Assembly: GCA_029260825.1 (NCBI GenBank)
Contig: JAJDCM010000230.1
Location: 1-39,919, forward strand
Source: Planctomycetota bacterium
GTDB lineage: Bacteria > Planctomycetota > JACOTG01 > JAJDCM01
DNA: 39,919 bases
Reading direction: 5' to 3'
The notes under the pieces were generated by a model. The model was not told the origin of the DNA and made no database searches. It was given only the letters and a program-made list of their open reading frames with translations. Positions 32,314-39,919 of the stretch are shown here, in pieces; the first letter of the stretch is position 1, and each line of letters begins with the position of its first letter. The translations under genes were made by a program, and so were the position numbers.

Positions 32314-33375
32314 ATGTACGATCTCTTGATCTGGTTGGGGATCGTGGTTTGCGTCAGTCAATCCGCGACGTTCTCGGGTCTCAACCTTGCCATGTTCGGA
32401 GTCAGTCGACTTCGACTTGAAGTCGAAGCATCGTCGGGAAGCAAAGCCGCGAAAAAAGTCCTCGCGCTCCGAGACGATTCCAATTTCCTCCTCACGACCA
32501 TTCTCTGGGGAAACGTCGGAATCAACTGTCTCCTGACCCTTCTCTCCGATTCGGTGCTGGTCGGAATCACGGGCTTTTTGTTCTCGACAGTAGCGATTAC
32601 CATCTTCGGAGAAATCCTTCCCCAGGCCTACTTCTCAAGAAACGCTCTTGCCATCGCCTCGTTCCTGTCTCCCGTGCTACGCTTCTATCAGATTCTTCTC
32701 TATCCCGTGGCCAAGCCCAGCGCACTCCTCGTGGACGCCTTGCTGGGTCAGGAAGGCATTCAGCTCTTCCAGGAAAAAGACCTGCGCGAGCTCATCCAGA
32801 AACACATCGAGTCCGATGATGCCGACGTGGATCGAGTCGAGGGGCTAGGAGCTCTCAACTTTCTGTCGATCGATGACCTCCTGGTCTCTGAAATCGGTGA
32901 GGACATCGACCCGGCGAGCGTGCTGACTCTCCCGGCGGACGACGCGGGAAAGCTCATCTTCCCGGAATACGAGAGGTCTCCCTTCGATCCCTTCTTGCAG
33001 CTTGTCCAGCAGTCGGCCAAGAAATGGGTCACCTTCACGAACCCCGAGGGAGAACCCAAGCTCGTCCTCGACTCGGACGGATTCCTGAGAGACGCTCTCT
33101 TCTCCCCGAGTCCTCCGATAATTCTCCGGCATTGCCATCGGCCCATCGTCATCCGGGACCTCCAAGCCGAGCTAGGGACGGTCATCGATACCATGAAGGT
33201 CCGCCCTCAACGGACCGATGACCATGTGATTGACCACGACATCATCCTCGTCTGGGCCGAAGCCAGACGAATCATCACCGGAGCCGACCTGCTGGGTCAC
33301 CTCATGCGAGGCATCGTTCCACGGATCGGAAAATTGCGAAACACGGGAACTCCCCAGGACTCGACTTCCTCATGA
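32314..33375 (+). CDS. DUF21/CNNM-type membrane protein (putative ion transporter)
   Basis: 353 aa from ATG at 32314, behind AAAGGA; an upstream in-frame start would overlap the channel gene. N-terminal membrane segments with QSATFSGLNLAMFGVSRLRL, ILWGNVGINCLL, and TVAITIFGEILPQAYFSRNA match the DUF21 (CNNM/CorC) domain, a Mg2+ or Na+-coupled transporter fold. FQEKDLRELIQKH follows. The C-terminal half is where paired CBS domains normally lie, but it is divergent here. The stop codon interlocks with the stop of the convergent LOG gene (TCATGA). Together with CorA it gives two Mg2+-type transporters within 5 kb. Confidence 0.85.
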   Translation: MYDLLIWLGIVVCVSQSATFSGLNLAMFGVSRLRLEVEASSGSKAAKKVLALRDDSNFLLTTILWGNVGINCLLTLLSDSVLVGITGFLFSTVAITIFGEILPQAYFSRNALAIASFLSPVLRFYQILLYPVAKPSALLVDALLGQEGIQLFQEKDLRELIQKHIESDDADVDRVEGLGALNFLSIDDLLVSEIGEDIDPASVLTLPADDAGKLIFPEYERSPFDPFLQLVQQSAKKWVTFTNPEGEPKLVLDSDGFLRDALFSPSPPIILRHCHRPIVIRDLQAELGTVIDTMKVRPQRTDDHVIDHDIILVWAEARRIITGADLLGHLMRGIVPRIGKLRNTGTPQDSTSS

Positions 33376-34077
33376 GCTGAGAGCCCGGTCAAATTCGCGA
33401 ACCCGGGCCAGCACGGCCTCCGGCTCATCGACCAGCTCGAGCAACTCGTCGTCATCCGGAGAGATGAATCCCGGACCCTCAAGGTGATTCCGAATCCATT
33501 CAAGAAGGGGCTCCCAGTAATCACGGCCAAAGAGCAGCATGGGAAAGCGATGAATCTTCTTGGTCTGGACCAGAGTCAACACCTCGAACAACTCATCCAG
33601 GGTTCCGAATCCACCCGGGAAGAAAACAAAGGCAAACGAATACCGAACGAACATCAGCTTGCGAACGAAGAAGTACTGGAACTCCAGCTCCTCGTCGAGC
33701 CACTTGTTCGGTTCCTGCTCGAAGGGCAATTCGATGTTCAGTCCAACCGACGGGCCTTTGCCAGATTTTGCCCCCTCATTTGCCGCCGCCATGACGCCCG
33801 GCCCCCCTCCTGTGACGACGGCATAACCGGCAGACGACAGGAGCTCCCCGGTGCGTCGGGCAAGAGAGTAGTACTTATTCTCTGGCTTCATCCGGGCGGA
33901 CCCGAAGAGAGATACGGCGGGACAAAGCTCCCGCAAACTGTGAAACCCATCGACGATCTCAGACTGGACAAGAAGGGCTCGCCAGGCGTCATTCCCGGCG
34001 GATCGCTCCCGTCTGGATTCGAGAAGTTCCTCCTCGGAAGAAGCCGAGGGGCACAAGGAGCTGGTAGTAAGCTTCAT
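33370..34077 (-). CDS. LOG-family (TIGR00730) nucleotide-monophosphate phosphoribohydrolase-like protein
   Basis: 235 aa from ATG at 34077, chosen because GGAG lies 8 nt upstream; the ATG at 34128 has no ribosome site. The Rossmann-like fold shows VVTGGGPGVMAAANEGA near residue 80 and the family signature PGGFGTLDELFE near 155. Plant and bacterial LOG enzymes release cytokinin bases from nucleotide monophosphates; many bacterial members hydrolyse AMP or have unknown roles, and older annotation calls them lysine decarboxylases. This call avoids that label, since no PLP site is present. Confidence 0.88.
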   Translation of the reverse strand: MKLTTSSLCPSASSEEELLESRRERSAGNDAWRALLVQSEIVDGFHSLRELCPAVSLFGSARMKPENKYYSLARRTGELLSSAGYAVVTGGGPGVMAAANEGAKSGKGPSVGLNIELPFEQEPNKWLDEELEFQYFFVRKLMFVRYSFAFVFFPGGFGTLDELFEVLTLVQTKKIHRFPMLLFGRDYWEPLLEWIRNHLEGPGFISPDDDELLELVDEPEAVLARVREFDRALSS

Positions 34078-34112
34078 GATCGACTCTCCATCACGACCGG
34101 TAGGAGCAACCC

Positions 34113-34142
34113 TCGACCGGAGTGCCATGGTATCGGTATAAT
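34113..34142 (+). promoter_or_regulatory. Candidate sigma-70-type promoter for the universal stress gene
   Basis: A perfect -10 TATAAT (34137-34142) lies 18 bp behind TCGACC (34113-34118), which matches the -35 consensus at four of six positions. It would give an approximately 80-nt leader before the GTG at 34228. Confidence 0.45.
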
Positions 34143-34227
34143 CCAGGGCTCATGGTATCGTGGAAGCACGCCAAATGAAATGAACCTTGCATAGCGGAAT
34201 TGATGAGGCCATGCGGAGAACCCCATC

Positions 34228-35154
34228 GTGACCCAGCGACCGGAAAGCTTTCGAAAACTCCTCGTTTTCATGCGACCAGGAGCAGCCATCGACGGCGCGT
34301 TCAAGGAAGCTCATCGCCTGGCCACCGCCCACCCGGCTCACGTAACGGTTGCCTGCGTGCTGGAAGCTCTTTCCGACTCGGTGGATGAGTACTTCCCAGG
34401 TGGATCCCATCGCCCGGACCAGAAAACCGAAGCTCACGAGCACCTTACGGCTTTGATCTCTTCGGTGGACTGGGGAAAGACCCGCGTCACCCCCAAGGTT
34501 CTCGTCGGCGAACCTTCCCGGGCTCTCGTTCGGGAAGTCCTTGAAAACGGCCACGACATCGTTCTCAAGACGGCGGAGAACGAAGAGAGTCTTCTGGGGG
34601 CGATCGCCACCAGGTTGATGCGCGTTTGCCCGTGTCCGGTCTACATCATCCACCCGAGCAAGACGAACCGGCCCAGACGAATCCTCGCCGCGATCGACGC
34701 TTCGGTGGAAGAACCCGAGGAAAAAGACTTACAGGTCAAGGTTCTTCGAACGGCAAACGATCTCCGTAACCTCTCCACCGGCGGTGAACTTCATGTCCTC
34801 CATGTTCTGGACGGACAGGGCGAACAGTTTCTCCGCGGACGGGTCAGCTCTTCCCAGCTCAGCTCCTACTTCACACACAGTAACGATATCGCGAGAACGG
34901 ATCTCTCCTCCCTCATCTCGGAATCGGAAGCTTCTCTTTCGGACGAGCACATCCACCTCCGGCGAGGTCGACCCGAAGAGGCGATCCTTGACTTTTCCCG
35001 CAAGGAATCGATGGATCTCGTCGTCCTGGGAACCGTCGCAAGAACAGGAGTATCCGGATTCTTCATCGGAAATACTGCCGAGAAAGTGCTCCGGAGGATC
35101 CCTTGCTCGGTTCTTGGAGTAAAGCCCGACGGGTTCAGGTGCCCGATCAAATGA
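34228..35154 (+). CDS. Tandem universal stress protein (UspE-like)
   Basis: 308 aa from GTG at 34228, with GGAG 9 nt upstream. It has two Usp domains. The first (about 8-145) ends in TRLMRVCPCPVYIIHPS. The second (about 150-300) has RRILAAIDAS and a typical ending: DLVVLGTVARTGVSGFFIGNTAEKVL is the ATP-phosphate-binding type G-2x-G-9x-G-S/T region, though here in UspE form. UspE proteins help survival of stress and affect motility or adhesion in E. coli. The gene is divergent from the LOG gene and seems to be a single-gene unit. Confidence 0.9.
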   Translation: MTQRPESFRKLLVFMRPGAAIDGAFKEAHRLATAHPAHVTVACVLEALSDSVDEYFPGGSHRPDQKTEAHEHLTALISSVDWGKTRVTPKVLVGEPSRALVREVLENGHDIVLKTAENEESLLGAIATRLMRVCPCPVYIIHPSKTNRPRRILAAIDASVEEPEEKDLQVKVLRTANDLRNLSTGGELHVLHVLDGQGEQFLRGRVSSSQLSSYFTHSNDIARTDLSSLISESEASLSDEHIHLRRGRPEEAILDFSRKESMDLVVLGTVARTGVSGFFIGNTAEKVLRRIPCSVLGVKPDGFRCPIK

Positions 35155-35308
35155 TGTCACCCAACGAAGGGCCAGAGAGAGTTTGCTCCGAGCATCGGGA
35201 AGCAATCGTGTCCTAAGAGGGCTCCATATGGTAAGCTGCTCGCCACATCAAGCCACCACCATCGCGGAAAGCGTGGAATCCAATCAGCGGGCGAGGCAAT
35301 GAAACGGC

Positions 35309-35830
35309 ATGTCCGAAAAATCCGGTGGCAATAAAGATCCCAAGACGATCGGATGGCGTGAGTGGATCTCTCTTCCCGAGTTCGGAATCGAGACGATCAA
35401 AGCAAAAGTAGATACTGGCGCTCGAACTTCATCGCTCCATGCCTTCGATCTGGAAGAATTCGAGCGAGGTGGTAACACGGTGGCTCGGTTCAGGATCCAG
35501 CCGGAACAGCGCACCGTAAACCACGGCGTTACCGTCGAAGCCACCGTCTTGGAACATCGGCGAGTCAAGCCCTCGAGCGGCGAATCCGAGCTGAGGCCGG
35601 TGATTGTTACCGAGGTCGAGCTTCTCGGGGAGCGGTGGGAAGTAGAACTCACGCTCACAAGACGGGACGACATGGGATTTCGGATGTTACTGGGTCGACA
35701 GGCGATCCGGGGACGGTTCGTCGTTGACAGCGGACATTCCTATGTCAACGGAAAACGAGCAGTCGGAACTCGTCGGTTGAGAAAAAAGCTCACAAAGAAA
35801 AAGAAGACCAAGAAAAGGAGTTCACCTTGA
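35309..35830 (+). CDS. RimB-like retropepsin-type protease (ATP-dependent zinc protease family)
   Basis: 173 aa. The family motif [13 protein letters not shown] (33-45, with Asp35) is the aspartic-protease-like [21 protein letters not shown] near residue 128 is the matching second loop. The C-terminus is a Lys/Arg-rich tail. In Pseudomonas, RimB removes the glutamate tail that RimK adds to ribosomal protein S6 (RpsF). The stop codon overlaps the TTG start of rimK, so both proteins are made together, as in known rim operons. Confidence 0.85.
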   Translation: MSEKSGGNKDPKTIGWREWISLPEFGIETIKAKVDTGARTSSLHAFDLEEFERGGNTVARFRIQPEQRTVNHGVTVEATVLEHRRVKPSSGESELRPVIVTEVELLGERWEVELTLTRRDDMGFRMLLGRQAIRGRFVVDSGHSYVNGKRAVGTRRLRKKLTKKKKTKKRSSP

Positions 35831-36729
35831 AGATTGCCATTCTGTCCCGAAAGGCCAGCCTTTATTCGACGTCCCGCCTGGTGGAGGCAATCGAAGCGGC
35901 CGGACACGAGGCCATGGTCGTGGACTACCTTCGATGCTACATGAACATCGCGTCTCATCGCCCCCAGGTCATCTATCAGGGTGAGCCCCTCGTTGTCGAT
36001 GCGGTCGTGCCCCGAATCGGTGCTTCCAAGACGTTCTACGGAACGGCTGTTGTGCGCCAGTTCGAGATGGCGGGTGCTTTTGCCCTGAACGAGTCCCAGG
36101 CCATCGCCCGCTCCCGGGACAAGCTGCGCTGTATGCAACTTCTCTCCCGCCAGGGAATCGGGCTTCCCGTCACCGGGTTCGCTCACTCGACCAAAGACGT
36201 TGCCGGCGTGATCGACCTCGTCGGCGGAGCTCCACTCGTGGTCAAGCTCCTCGAAGGAACCCAGGGCATCGGTGTCGTTCTGTGTGAAACCGGACAAGCC
36301 GCCGAGTCGGTCATCGAAGCGTTCCGCGGACTCGAAGCAAACATCCTGGTTCAAGAGTTCATCAAGGAAGCAGGAGGCGCGGACATCCGGGCCTTCGTGG
36401 TCGGTGAGAGAGTCGTGGCCACCATGATGAGACAGGGTGCCCCCGGAGAGTTCCGATCCAACCTCCACCGGGGCGGGAGCGCCAAGTCGGTCAAGCTCAC
36501 TCCAGAGGAACGGAGTACAGCCGTTCGCTCCGCGAAGGCCATGGGACTGCGGGTTTGCGGCGTTGACTTGCTGCGGTCAAACCACGGGCCCGTCGTCATG
36601 GAGGTGAATTCCTCACCGGGCCTGGAAGGAATCGAGAAATCAACCGGAATTGATGTGGCCGGCGTGATCGTCAAATACATCGAGAAACATTCCTCGAGTA
36701 AGAACAACCGTGACCGGATCAAAGGTTAG
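35827..36729 (+). CDS. rimK: RimK alpha-L-glutamate ligase
   Basis: 300 aa, the same length as E. coli RimK. TTG start at 35827 overlaps the previous stop by four bases, with GGAG 6 nt upstream. The ATP-grasp fold shows [18 protein letters not shown] near residue 100, [15 protein letters not shown] near 138, [19 protein letters not shown] near 180, and [14 protein letters not shown] near 258, where the Glu and Asn bind Mg2+. RimK ligates glutamate residues to the C-terminus of ribosomal protein S6 and can make poly-alpha-glutamate. This is the second peptide ligase of the window, after the ATP-grasp/M20 fusion. Confidence 0.93.
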   Translation: MKIAILSRKASLYSTSRLVEAIEAAGHEAMVVDYLRCYMNIASHRPQVIYQGEPLVVDAVVPRIGASKTFYGTAVVRQFEMAGAFALNESQAIARSRDKLRCMQLLSRQGIGLPVTGFAHSTKDVAGVIDLVGGAPLVVKLLEGTQGIGVVLCETGQAAESVIEAFRGLEANILVQEFIKEAGGADIRAFVVGERVVATMMRQGAPGEFRSNLHRGGSAKSVKLTPEERSTAVRSAKAMGLRVCGVDLLRSNHGPVVMEVNSSPGLEGIEKSTGIDVAGVIVKYIEKHSSSKNNRDRIKG

Positions 36730-37684
36730 TTCCAGCACCTTCACGATCGGGGGGCGCGAAGTCGCCAAAGGGAAGCAGATCCGCTTCGACCTTCCCGCGG
36801 CTCTCCTTCCCACCAAGACCCCGCTGCATATCCCGGTCACGGTCATGAATGGCCTGCGGCCGGGTCCTCGGCTCTGGGTCAGTGCGGCCATCCACGGGGA
36901 CGAACTCAACGGCGTGGAAATCGTGGGCCAGTTACTTCGGGCGATCACCGAACCTCTCCAGAGAGGTGTGCTGATCGCCGTTCCCATCGTCAACGTGTTC
37001 GGTTTCATCGGTCAATCGAGGTACTTCCCCGATCGACGGGATCTGAACCGGTCGTTTCCGGGTTCCCCTCGGGGATCCCTTGCCGGCCGCATTGCTCACA
37101 TCTTCATGACCGAGATCGTCTCCCGATGCACCCATGGCATCGATCTTCACACCGGCTCTCTTGATCGCAGCAATCTCCCTCAAACCCGTGGAGACCTCAA
37201 AGACGCCGAAACACGACGGTTCGCGGAAGCCTTCGGAGCACCCGTGATGGTTCAATCCGTGCTTCGGGATGGTTCGCTGCGGGCAGCGGCGACCAAGCGA
37301 GGGATTCCCGTCCTTGTTTTTGAAGGAGGCGAACCCCAGCGCTACAATCCGGAGGCCATCGACGTGGGCGTACGAGGAGTTCTGCAGGTCATGAAGAACC
37401 TCAAAATGATTCCGACCACTCATCGGCGCCGGGCGAAGAATCCGTCTATCCTCATCGACGGGAGCCGATGGGTGCGAGCTCGCCGGGGCGGGTTGGTGCG
37501 GCTCCTGGTTGAAGAGGGCGACAAGGTAGCTGAAAAACAAGCCGTTGCGACGATCTCGGATCCGTTCGGCGGCGATCGCATCTCGATCACAGCTCCGTTC
37601 GCAGGCATCGTTATCGGCATCGCCAAGAATCCGGTGACCCATGGCGGCGACGCCGTGGTTCACGTGGGCAAAGTCTCCGAGTAA
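36710..37684 (+). CDS. Succinylglutamate desuccinylase/aspartoacylase family zinc deacylase
   Basis: 324 aa from GTG at 36710, overlapping rimK by 20 bp. Zinc ligands are His62 and Glu65 in AIHGDELNG and His147 in DLHTG; Arg110-Asp111-Leu-Asn ([10 protein letters not shown]) is the substrate-binding loop, and VFEGGE supplies the general-base Glu near 208. The C-terminal 80 residues resemble a small lipoyl-like barrel ([14 protein letters not shown] and [12 protein letters not shown]). The family removes acyl groups from N-acyl aspartate or glutamate, or acts as a carboxypeptidase. Coupling to rimK suggests trimming or recycling of glutamate-modified products. Confidence 0.88.
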   Translation: MTGSKVSSSTFTIGGREVAKGKQIRFDLPAALLPTKTPLHIPVTVMNGLRPGPRLWVSAAIHGDELNGVEIVGQLLRAITEPLQRGVLIAVPIVNVFGFIGQSRYFPDRRDLNRSFPGSPRGSLAGRIAHIFMTEIVSRCTHGIDLHTGSLDRSNLPQTRGDLKDAETRRFAEAFGAPVMVQSVLRDGSLRAAATKRGIPVLVFEGGEPQRYNPEAIDVGVRGVLQVMKNLKMIPTTHRRRAKNPSILIDGSRWVRARRGGLVRLLVEEGDKVAEKQAVATISDPFGGDRISITAPFAGIVIGIAKNPVTHGGDAVVHVGKVSE

Positions 37685-37758
37685 AATATCGTCATGCTGT
37701 CGATCGCCAGGAGCCCCTCCGGCGTGATCATCCATCCAACCGTTAACTGCGAGAGTCG

Positions 37759-39726
37759 ATGATGGGTACGACACAGGGATCGGATCGCCAGGCCGTCAAA
37801 GAGGCGCTCTCCCTCCTTGGCATCCGAGATCTCGTGCTCGGGATCCAAGACGCAAGCTTTCCCCGCAACAACGTCCTGGATGGAGGGCGAGGATCCCCCT
37901 ACTCCCGGGATGGGGAGGAGCTCTTCCGTTTCATTGGCAATCTGGGATTCACCGGCATCCTCTTCGGCCCGCAGGGGTTGACTCCGGAGCACAGCGCCTC
38001 CCCCTACGACGGTTCCCAGTTTTCTCGTGAGATCCTCTCCGCGAATCTGGATGAGCTTGCGGATCCCGACAGTGCATGGGGCGGAATTCTTCGGGCGAAC
38101 CCGATTGCAGATACCGGAACGAATCCTCTCTCCGGCGAGGAGATTCGGATCGATCACGCCATCGCCCATCGTCGTCGGCGAGAAACGCTCCGAAAAGCTT
38201 TCGACGAGTTCCTTCGCCGGGGCGGCGATCGAGAAAACGGACATCCTCTCTCCAACGATTTTCGCACCTTTCGTCGCCACCACTCCCGATGGCTCGTCCC
38301 CGATTCTCTGTATGAAGTACTCCAAAGAAAATACGGAGCGTCAGCCGCCCGACTGTGGCAAGGGCCGTCCCCATACCAGCTCGATCGTGAGCTCTGGAAC
38401 AAGGCACGGTACGAGAAAGACCCTTCCGCGATCAAACGAAGGTCGGAACTGACCCGCCTCCACGGGAAAGAGCTCCAGTTCTACGCCTTCAGTCAGTTCG
38501 TCGTGCATCGCCAGCATCACGATCTCCTGGGCCGGTCGACCGAACTCGGACTGAGGTTCTTAGGAGACATGCAGATCGGGTTCTCCGATCGGGACGACTG
38601 GCGATTCCAACGGCTCTTCCTTCCGGGCTACCTTCTTGGCGCCCCCCCGAGTCGAACAAACCCCGATGGCCAACCCTGGGGTTATCCCGTTCTCAGCCCC
38701 GAGGGCCACGCCGCAAAGAACAACCCCTCACGACCGGGGCCAGTCCAGCTGTGGCTGGCCAGGCGGCTGAAGAAACTCTTTACCGAATATCACGGGATCC
38801 GAGTCGATCATCCCCAGGGGCTTGTTTGCCCGTGGGTCTATCGAGCAGACGCCACCGACCCGGGCGACGCGGTGCGAAAGGGAGCGAGACTCTTCTCCTC
38901 GCCGGATCTCAGGGATCATCCCGAGCTCGCCCCCTATTCGATCGTTGGGCGGAATCAGATCAACTCCCAGGCAGGCACAGCTCGCTACGCCGACGACTGG
39001 CTCCAAAACATCACCGAACCTCAGAGAAAGCAGTACTCGATCCTGTTCGACGTCATGCTCACCGCGGCGAAGAAGAACGGACGCAACGTGGACGATCTCA
39101 TTCCAGAGATCCTGAGCTCCTGTCCACTTCCGGTTTCGCGGGTTCTGAAGCACCACGGCCTCGGCCGGTTTCGGGTGACCCAGAAGGCCGACCCCGAGAA
39201 CGTCCGTGACGTCTATCGGAGTGACTCTGCGGATCCCGAGGATTGGATCATGATGGGGAATCACGATACGGCCCCCATCTTTCACGTCGTGGAAATGTGG
39301 AAACGCGCCGGCCAGCTCGCTTCCCATGCCAACTACCTTGCACGACGCCTTTCGCCGGACGACTCCAAACAAGCGAGCCTGGCCGGGAAGATGGTCGCGG
39401 ATCCGCGATTTCTTGCCCAGGCCCAGTTCGCCGATCTTCTCGTCGGCCCGGCGCGTCACGTCATGGTGTTCTTCACCGACCTCTTCGGGATCAAACAGTT
39501 CTACAATCGTCCGGGAACCATCTCGCCGGAGAACTGGAGTTTGCGACTTCCCGCGACCTATCGCACCGACTACTTCTCCCGGGTCTCCCGGGGGGAAGCC
39601 CTTGATGTTCCCGCTGCAATCTCACTGGCTCTTGGAGCAAGAAAAGATCTTACGGGTGGTTCTGTAGATGCTCTAAGGTCGCGCCTGGCTTCGATCTCCG
39701 TCGCCGATTCTCGAAGACGAAAATGA
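37759..39726 (+). CDS. malQ: 4-alpha-glucanotransferase (amylomaltase)
   Basis: 655 aa from ATG at 37759 (a second ATG follows directly). GH77 features: the substrate-handling segment FTGILFGPQGLTPEHSASPY near residue 75, SRTNPDGQPWGYPVLSPEG near 300, the nucleophile Asp in GIRVDHPQGL near 355, and the third acidic residue in GNHDTAP near 495. The normal AEDLG of the acid/base segment reads PEILSS, keeping the Glu. It moves alpha-1,4-glucan segments between chains in glycogen, maltose or trehalose metabolism. A GlgE-like gene starts 117 bp downstream. Confidence 0.88.
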   Translation: MMGTTQGSDRQAVKEALSLLGIRDLVLGIQDASFPRNNVLDGGRGSPYSRDGEELFRFIGNLGFTGILFGPQGLTPEHSASPYDGSQFSREILSANLDELADPDSAWGGILRANPIADTGTNPLSGEEIRIDHAIAHRRRRETLRKAFDEFLRRGGDRENGHPLSNDFRTFRRHHSRWLVPDSLYEVLQRKYGASAARLWQGPSPYQLDRELWNKARYEKDPSAIKRRSELTRLHGKELQFYAFSQFVVHRQHHDLLGRSTELGLRFLGDMQIGFSDRDDWRFQRLFLPGYLLGAPPSRTNPDGQPWGYPVLSPEGHAAKNNPSRPGPVQLWLARRLKKLFTEYHGIRVDHPQGLVCPWVYRADATDPGDAVRKGARLFSSPDLRDHPELAPYSIVGRNQINSQAGTARYADDWLQNITEPQRKQYSILFDVMLTAAKKNGRNVDDLIPEILSSCPLPVSRVLKHHGLGRFRVTQKADPENVRDVYRSDSADPEDWIMMGNHDTAPIFHVVEMWKRAGQLASHANYLARRLSPDDSKQASLAGKMVADPRFLAQAQFADLLVGPARHVMVFFTDLFGIKQFYNRPGTISPENWSLRLPATYRTDYFSRVSRGEALDVPAAISLALGARKDLTGGSVDALRSRLASISVADSRRRK

Positions 39727-39748
39727 TTCTCTCCAGGACGACGTCCTT

Positions 39749-39765
39749 CACCAGTTAAGATGGTG
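39749..39765 (+). terminator. Weak hairpin after malQ
   Basis: CACCA (39749-39753) pairs with TGGTG (39761-39765) around a 7-nt loop, followed by TCTTGCTG. A small perfect palindrome AGGACGACGTCCT (39735-39747) lies just before it. The stem is short and the T-tract poor, so this is only a possible terminator. Confidence 0.25.
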
Positions 39766-39843
39766 TCTTGCTGCGCATCGATTAACCCTGGCGAGAGTGT
39801 CAAATCGCCCACCCTACGAGCCGCAGCGAAAGGATCAGGAACG

Positions 39844-39919
39844 ATGAATTCTCCGATCGATCAGCCCGCACCGGGTCGCGTGTTCATCCTGGACGTCACA
39901 CCCCGGATCGACGGAGGGC
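39844..39919 (+). CDS. glgE: Start of a GlgE-like maltosyltransferase gene, cut by window edge
   Basis: 25 codons from ATG at 39844, preceded by AGGA. The N-terminus reads MNSPIDQPAPGRVFILDVTP then RIDGG. Bacterial alpha-1,4-glucan:maltose-1-phosphate maltosyltransferase (GlgE) typically starts with a segment of the form RVVIENVTPEIDGGRFPVK, so this is the likely identity. GlgE makes alpha-glucan from maltose-1-phosphate derived from trehalose, which suits a neighbour of malQ. Only the first residues are visible, so certainty is moderate. Confidence 0.6.
   Translation, partial: MNSPIDQPAPGRVFILDVTPRIDGG

Noticed and set aside
33370..34077. Lysine decarboxylase, the old label for the LOG family
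   Set aside because: The PGGFGTLDELFE signature and length fit the LOG/TIGR00730 family; no PLP site is present. The lysine aminomutase-type gene in the window made this label tempting but not supported.
35190..35215. Possible sigma-54 element before the RimB gene (GGCCAGAGAGAGTTTGC)
   Set aside because: The GG and GC pairs are 13 bp apart instead of 10, so it does not fit the -24/-12 spacing.
1..39919. CRISPR arrays, tRNA or rRNA genes, insertion sequences or prophage genes
   Set aside because: No regularly spaced repeats, cloverleaf-like sequence, transposase, integrase or phage structural motif was found on reading both strands.

Overview
The window looks like part of the chromosome of a Gram-negative bacterium of fairly high GC content. 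Two outer-membrane porin-type proteins, secreted proteins with Sec signal peptides and giant MscK-type channels with a periplasmic coiled coil all imply an outer membrane. I cannot place the phylum. The single-ended SGNH hydrolase with a TPR-like insert and the paired sigma-54 activators would suit a myxobacterium-like, planctomycete-like or similar environmental lineage, but that is a guess. Gene density is high, many stop and start codons overlap, and I see no insertion sequence, prophage, CRISPR array, tRNA or rRNA.

Left part (1-13.3 kb). A truncated VIT-domain protein runs off the left edge. After about 600 bp without a convincing gene comes a membrane-anchored SGNH hydrolase (+). Then follows a long minus-strand operon, read from right to left: a 51-aa Pro/Glu/Lys-rich protein, an MscK-type mechanosensitive channel, a beta-barrel protein of the phenol-degradation-transporter type, an OprB-like porin, a fusion of a D-Ala-D-Ala-ligase-like ATP-grasp enzyme with an M20-peptidase-like domain, a gamma-glutamyltranspeptidase-family enzyme and an N-formylglutamate amidohydrolase. 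A consensus sigma-54 promoter (13328-13342, minus) sits in front of this operon, and a sigma-54 activator gene is divergently transcribed from the same intergenic region.

Middle part (13.4-28.6 kb). The first activator is followed by a four-gene operon: a lysine-2,3-aminomutase-type radical SAM enzyme, the two subunits of a 3-oxoacid CoA-transferase of PcaIJ type, and a class III aminotransferase. The set reads as a beta-amino-acid catabolic route. A structured intergenic region with a near-consensus sigma-54 promoter leads into a secreted Lys-rich protein and an 85-aa protein. A terminator and a second sigma-54 activator follow, and behind it lie a second GGT-family enzyme, a second MscK channel and a KefB-type antiporter. 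The activator/GGT/MscK set is therefore present twice, in two different arrangements.

Right part (28.6-39.9 kb). Here are CorA, a PP2C phosphatase fused to a cyclic-nucleotide-binding-like domain, a GluR0-type ligand-gated potassium channel, a DUF21/CNNM-type membrane protein, a LOG-family protein, a double universal stress protein, a RimB-like protease, RimK glutamate ligase, an AstE/aspartoacylase-like deacylase, 4-alpha-glucanotransferase and the first codons of a GlgE-like protein.

A theme runs through the window: mechanosensitive and ligand-gated ion channels, K+ and Mg2+ transport, glutamyl or peptide bond making and breaking, beta-amino-acid metabolism and glucan/trehalose-type metabolism. 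My inference is an osmotic or ionic homeostasis island tied to glutamyl or peptide solutes, with part of it under sigma-54 control. No single gene proves this.
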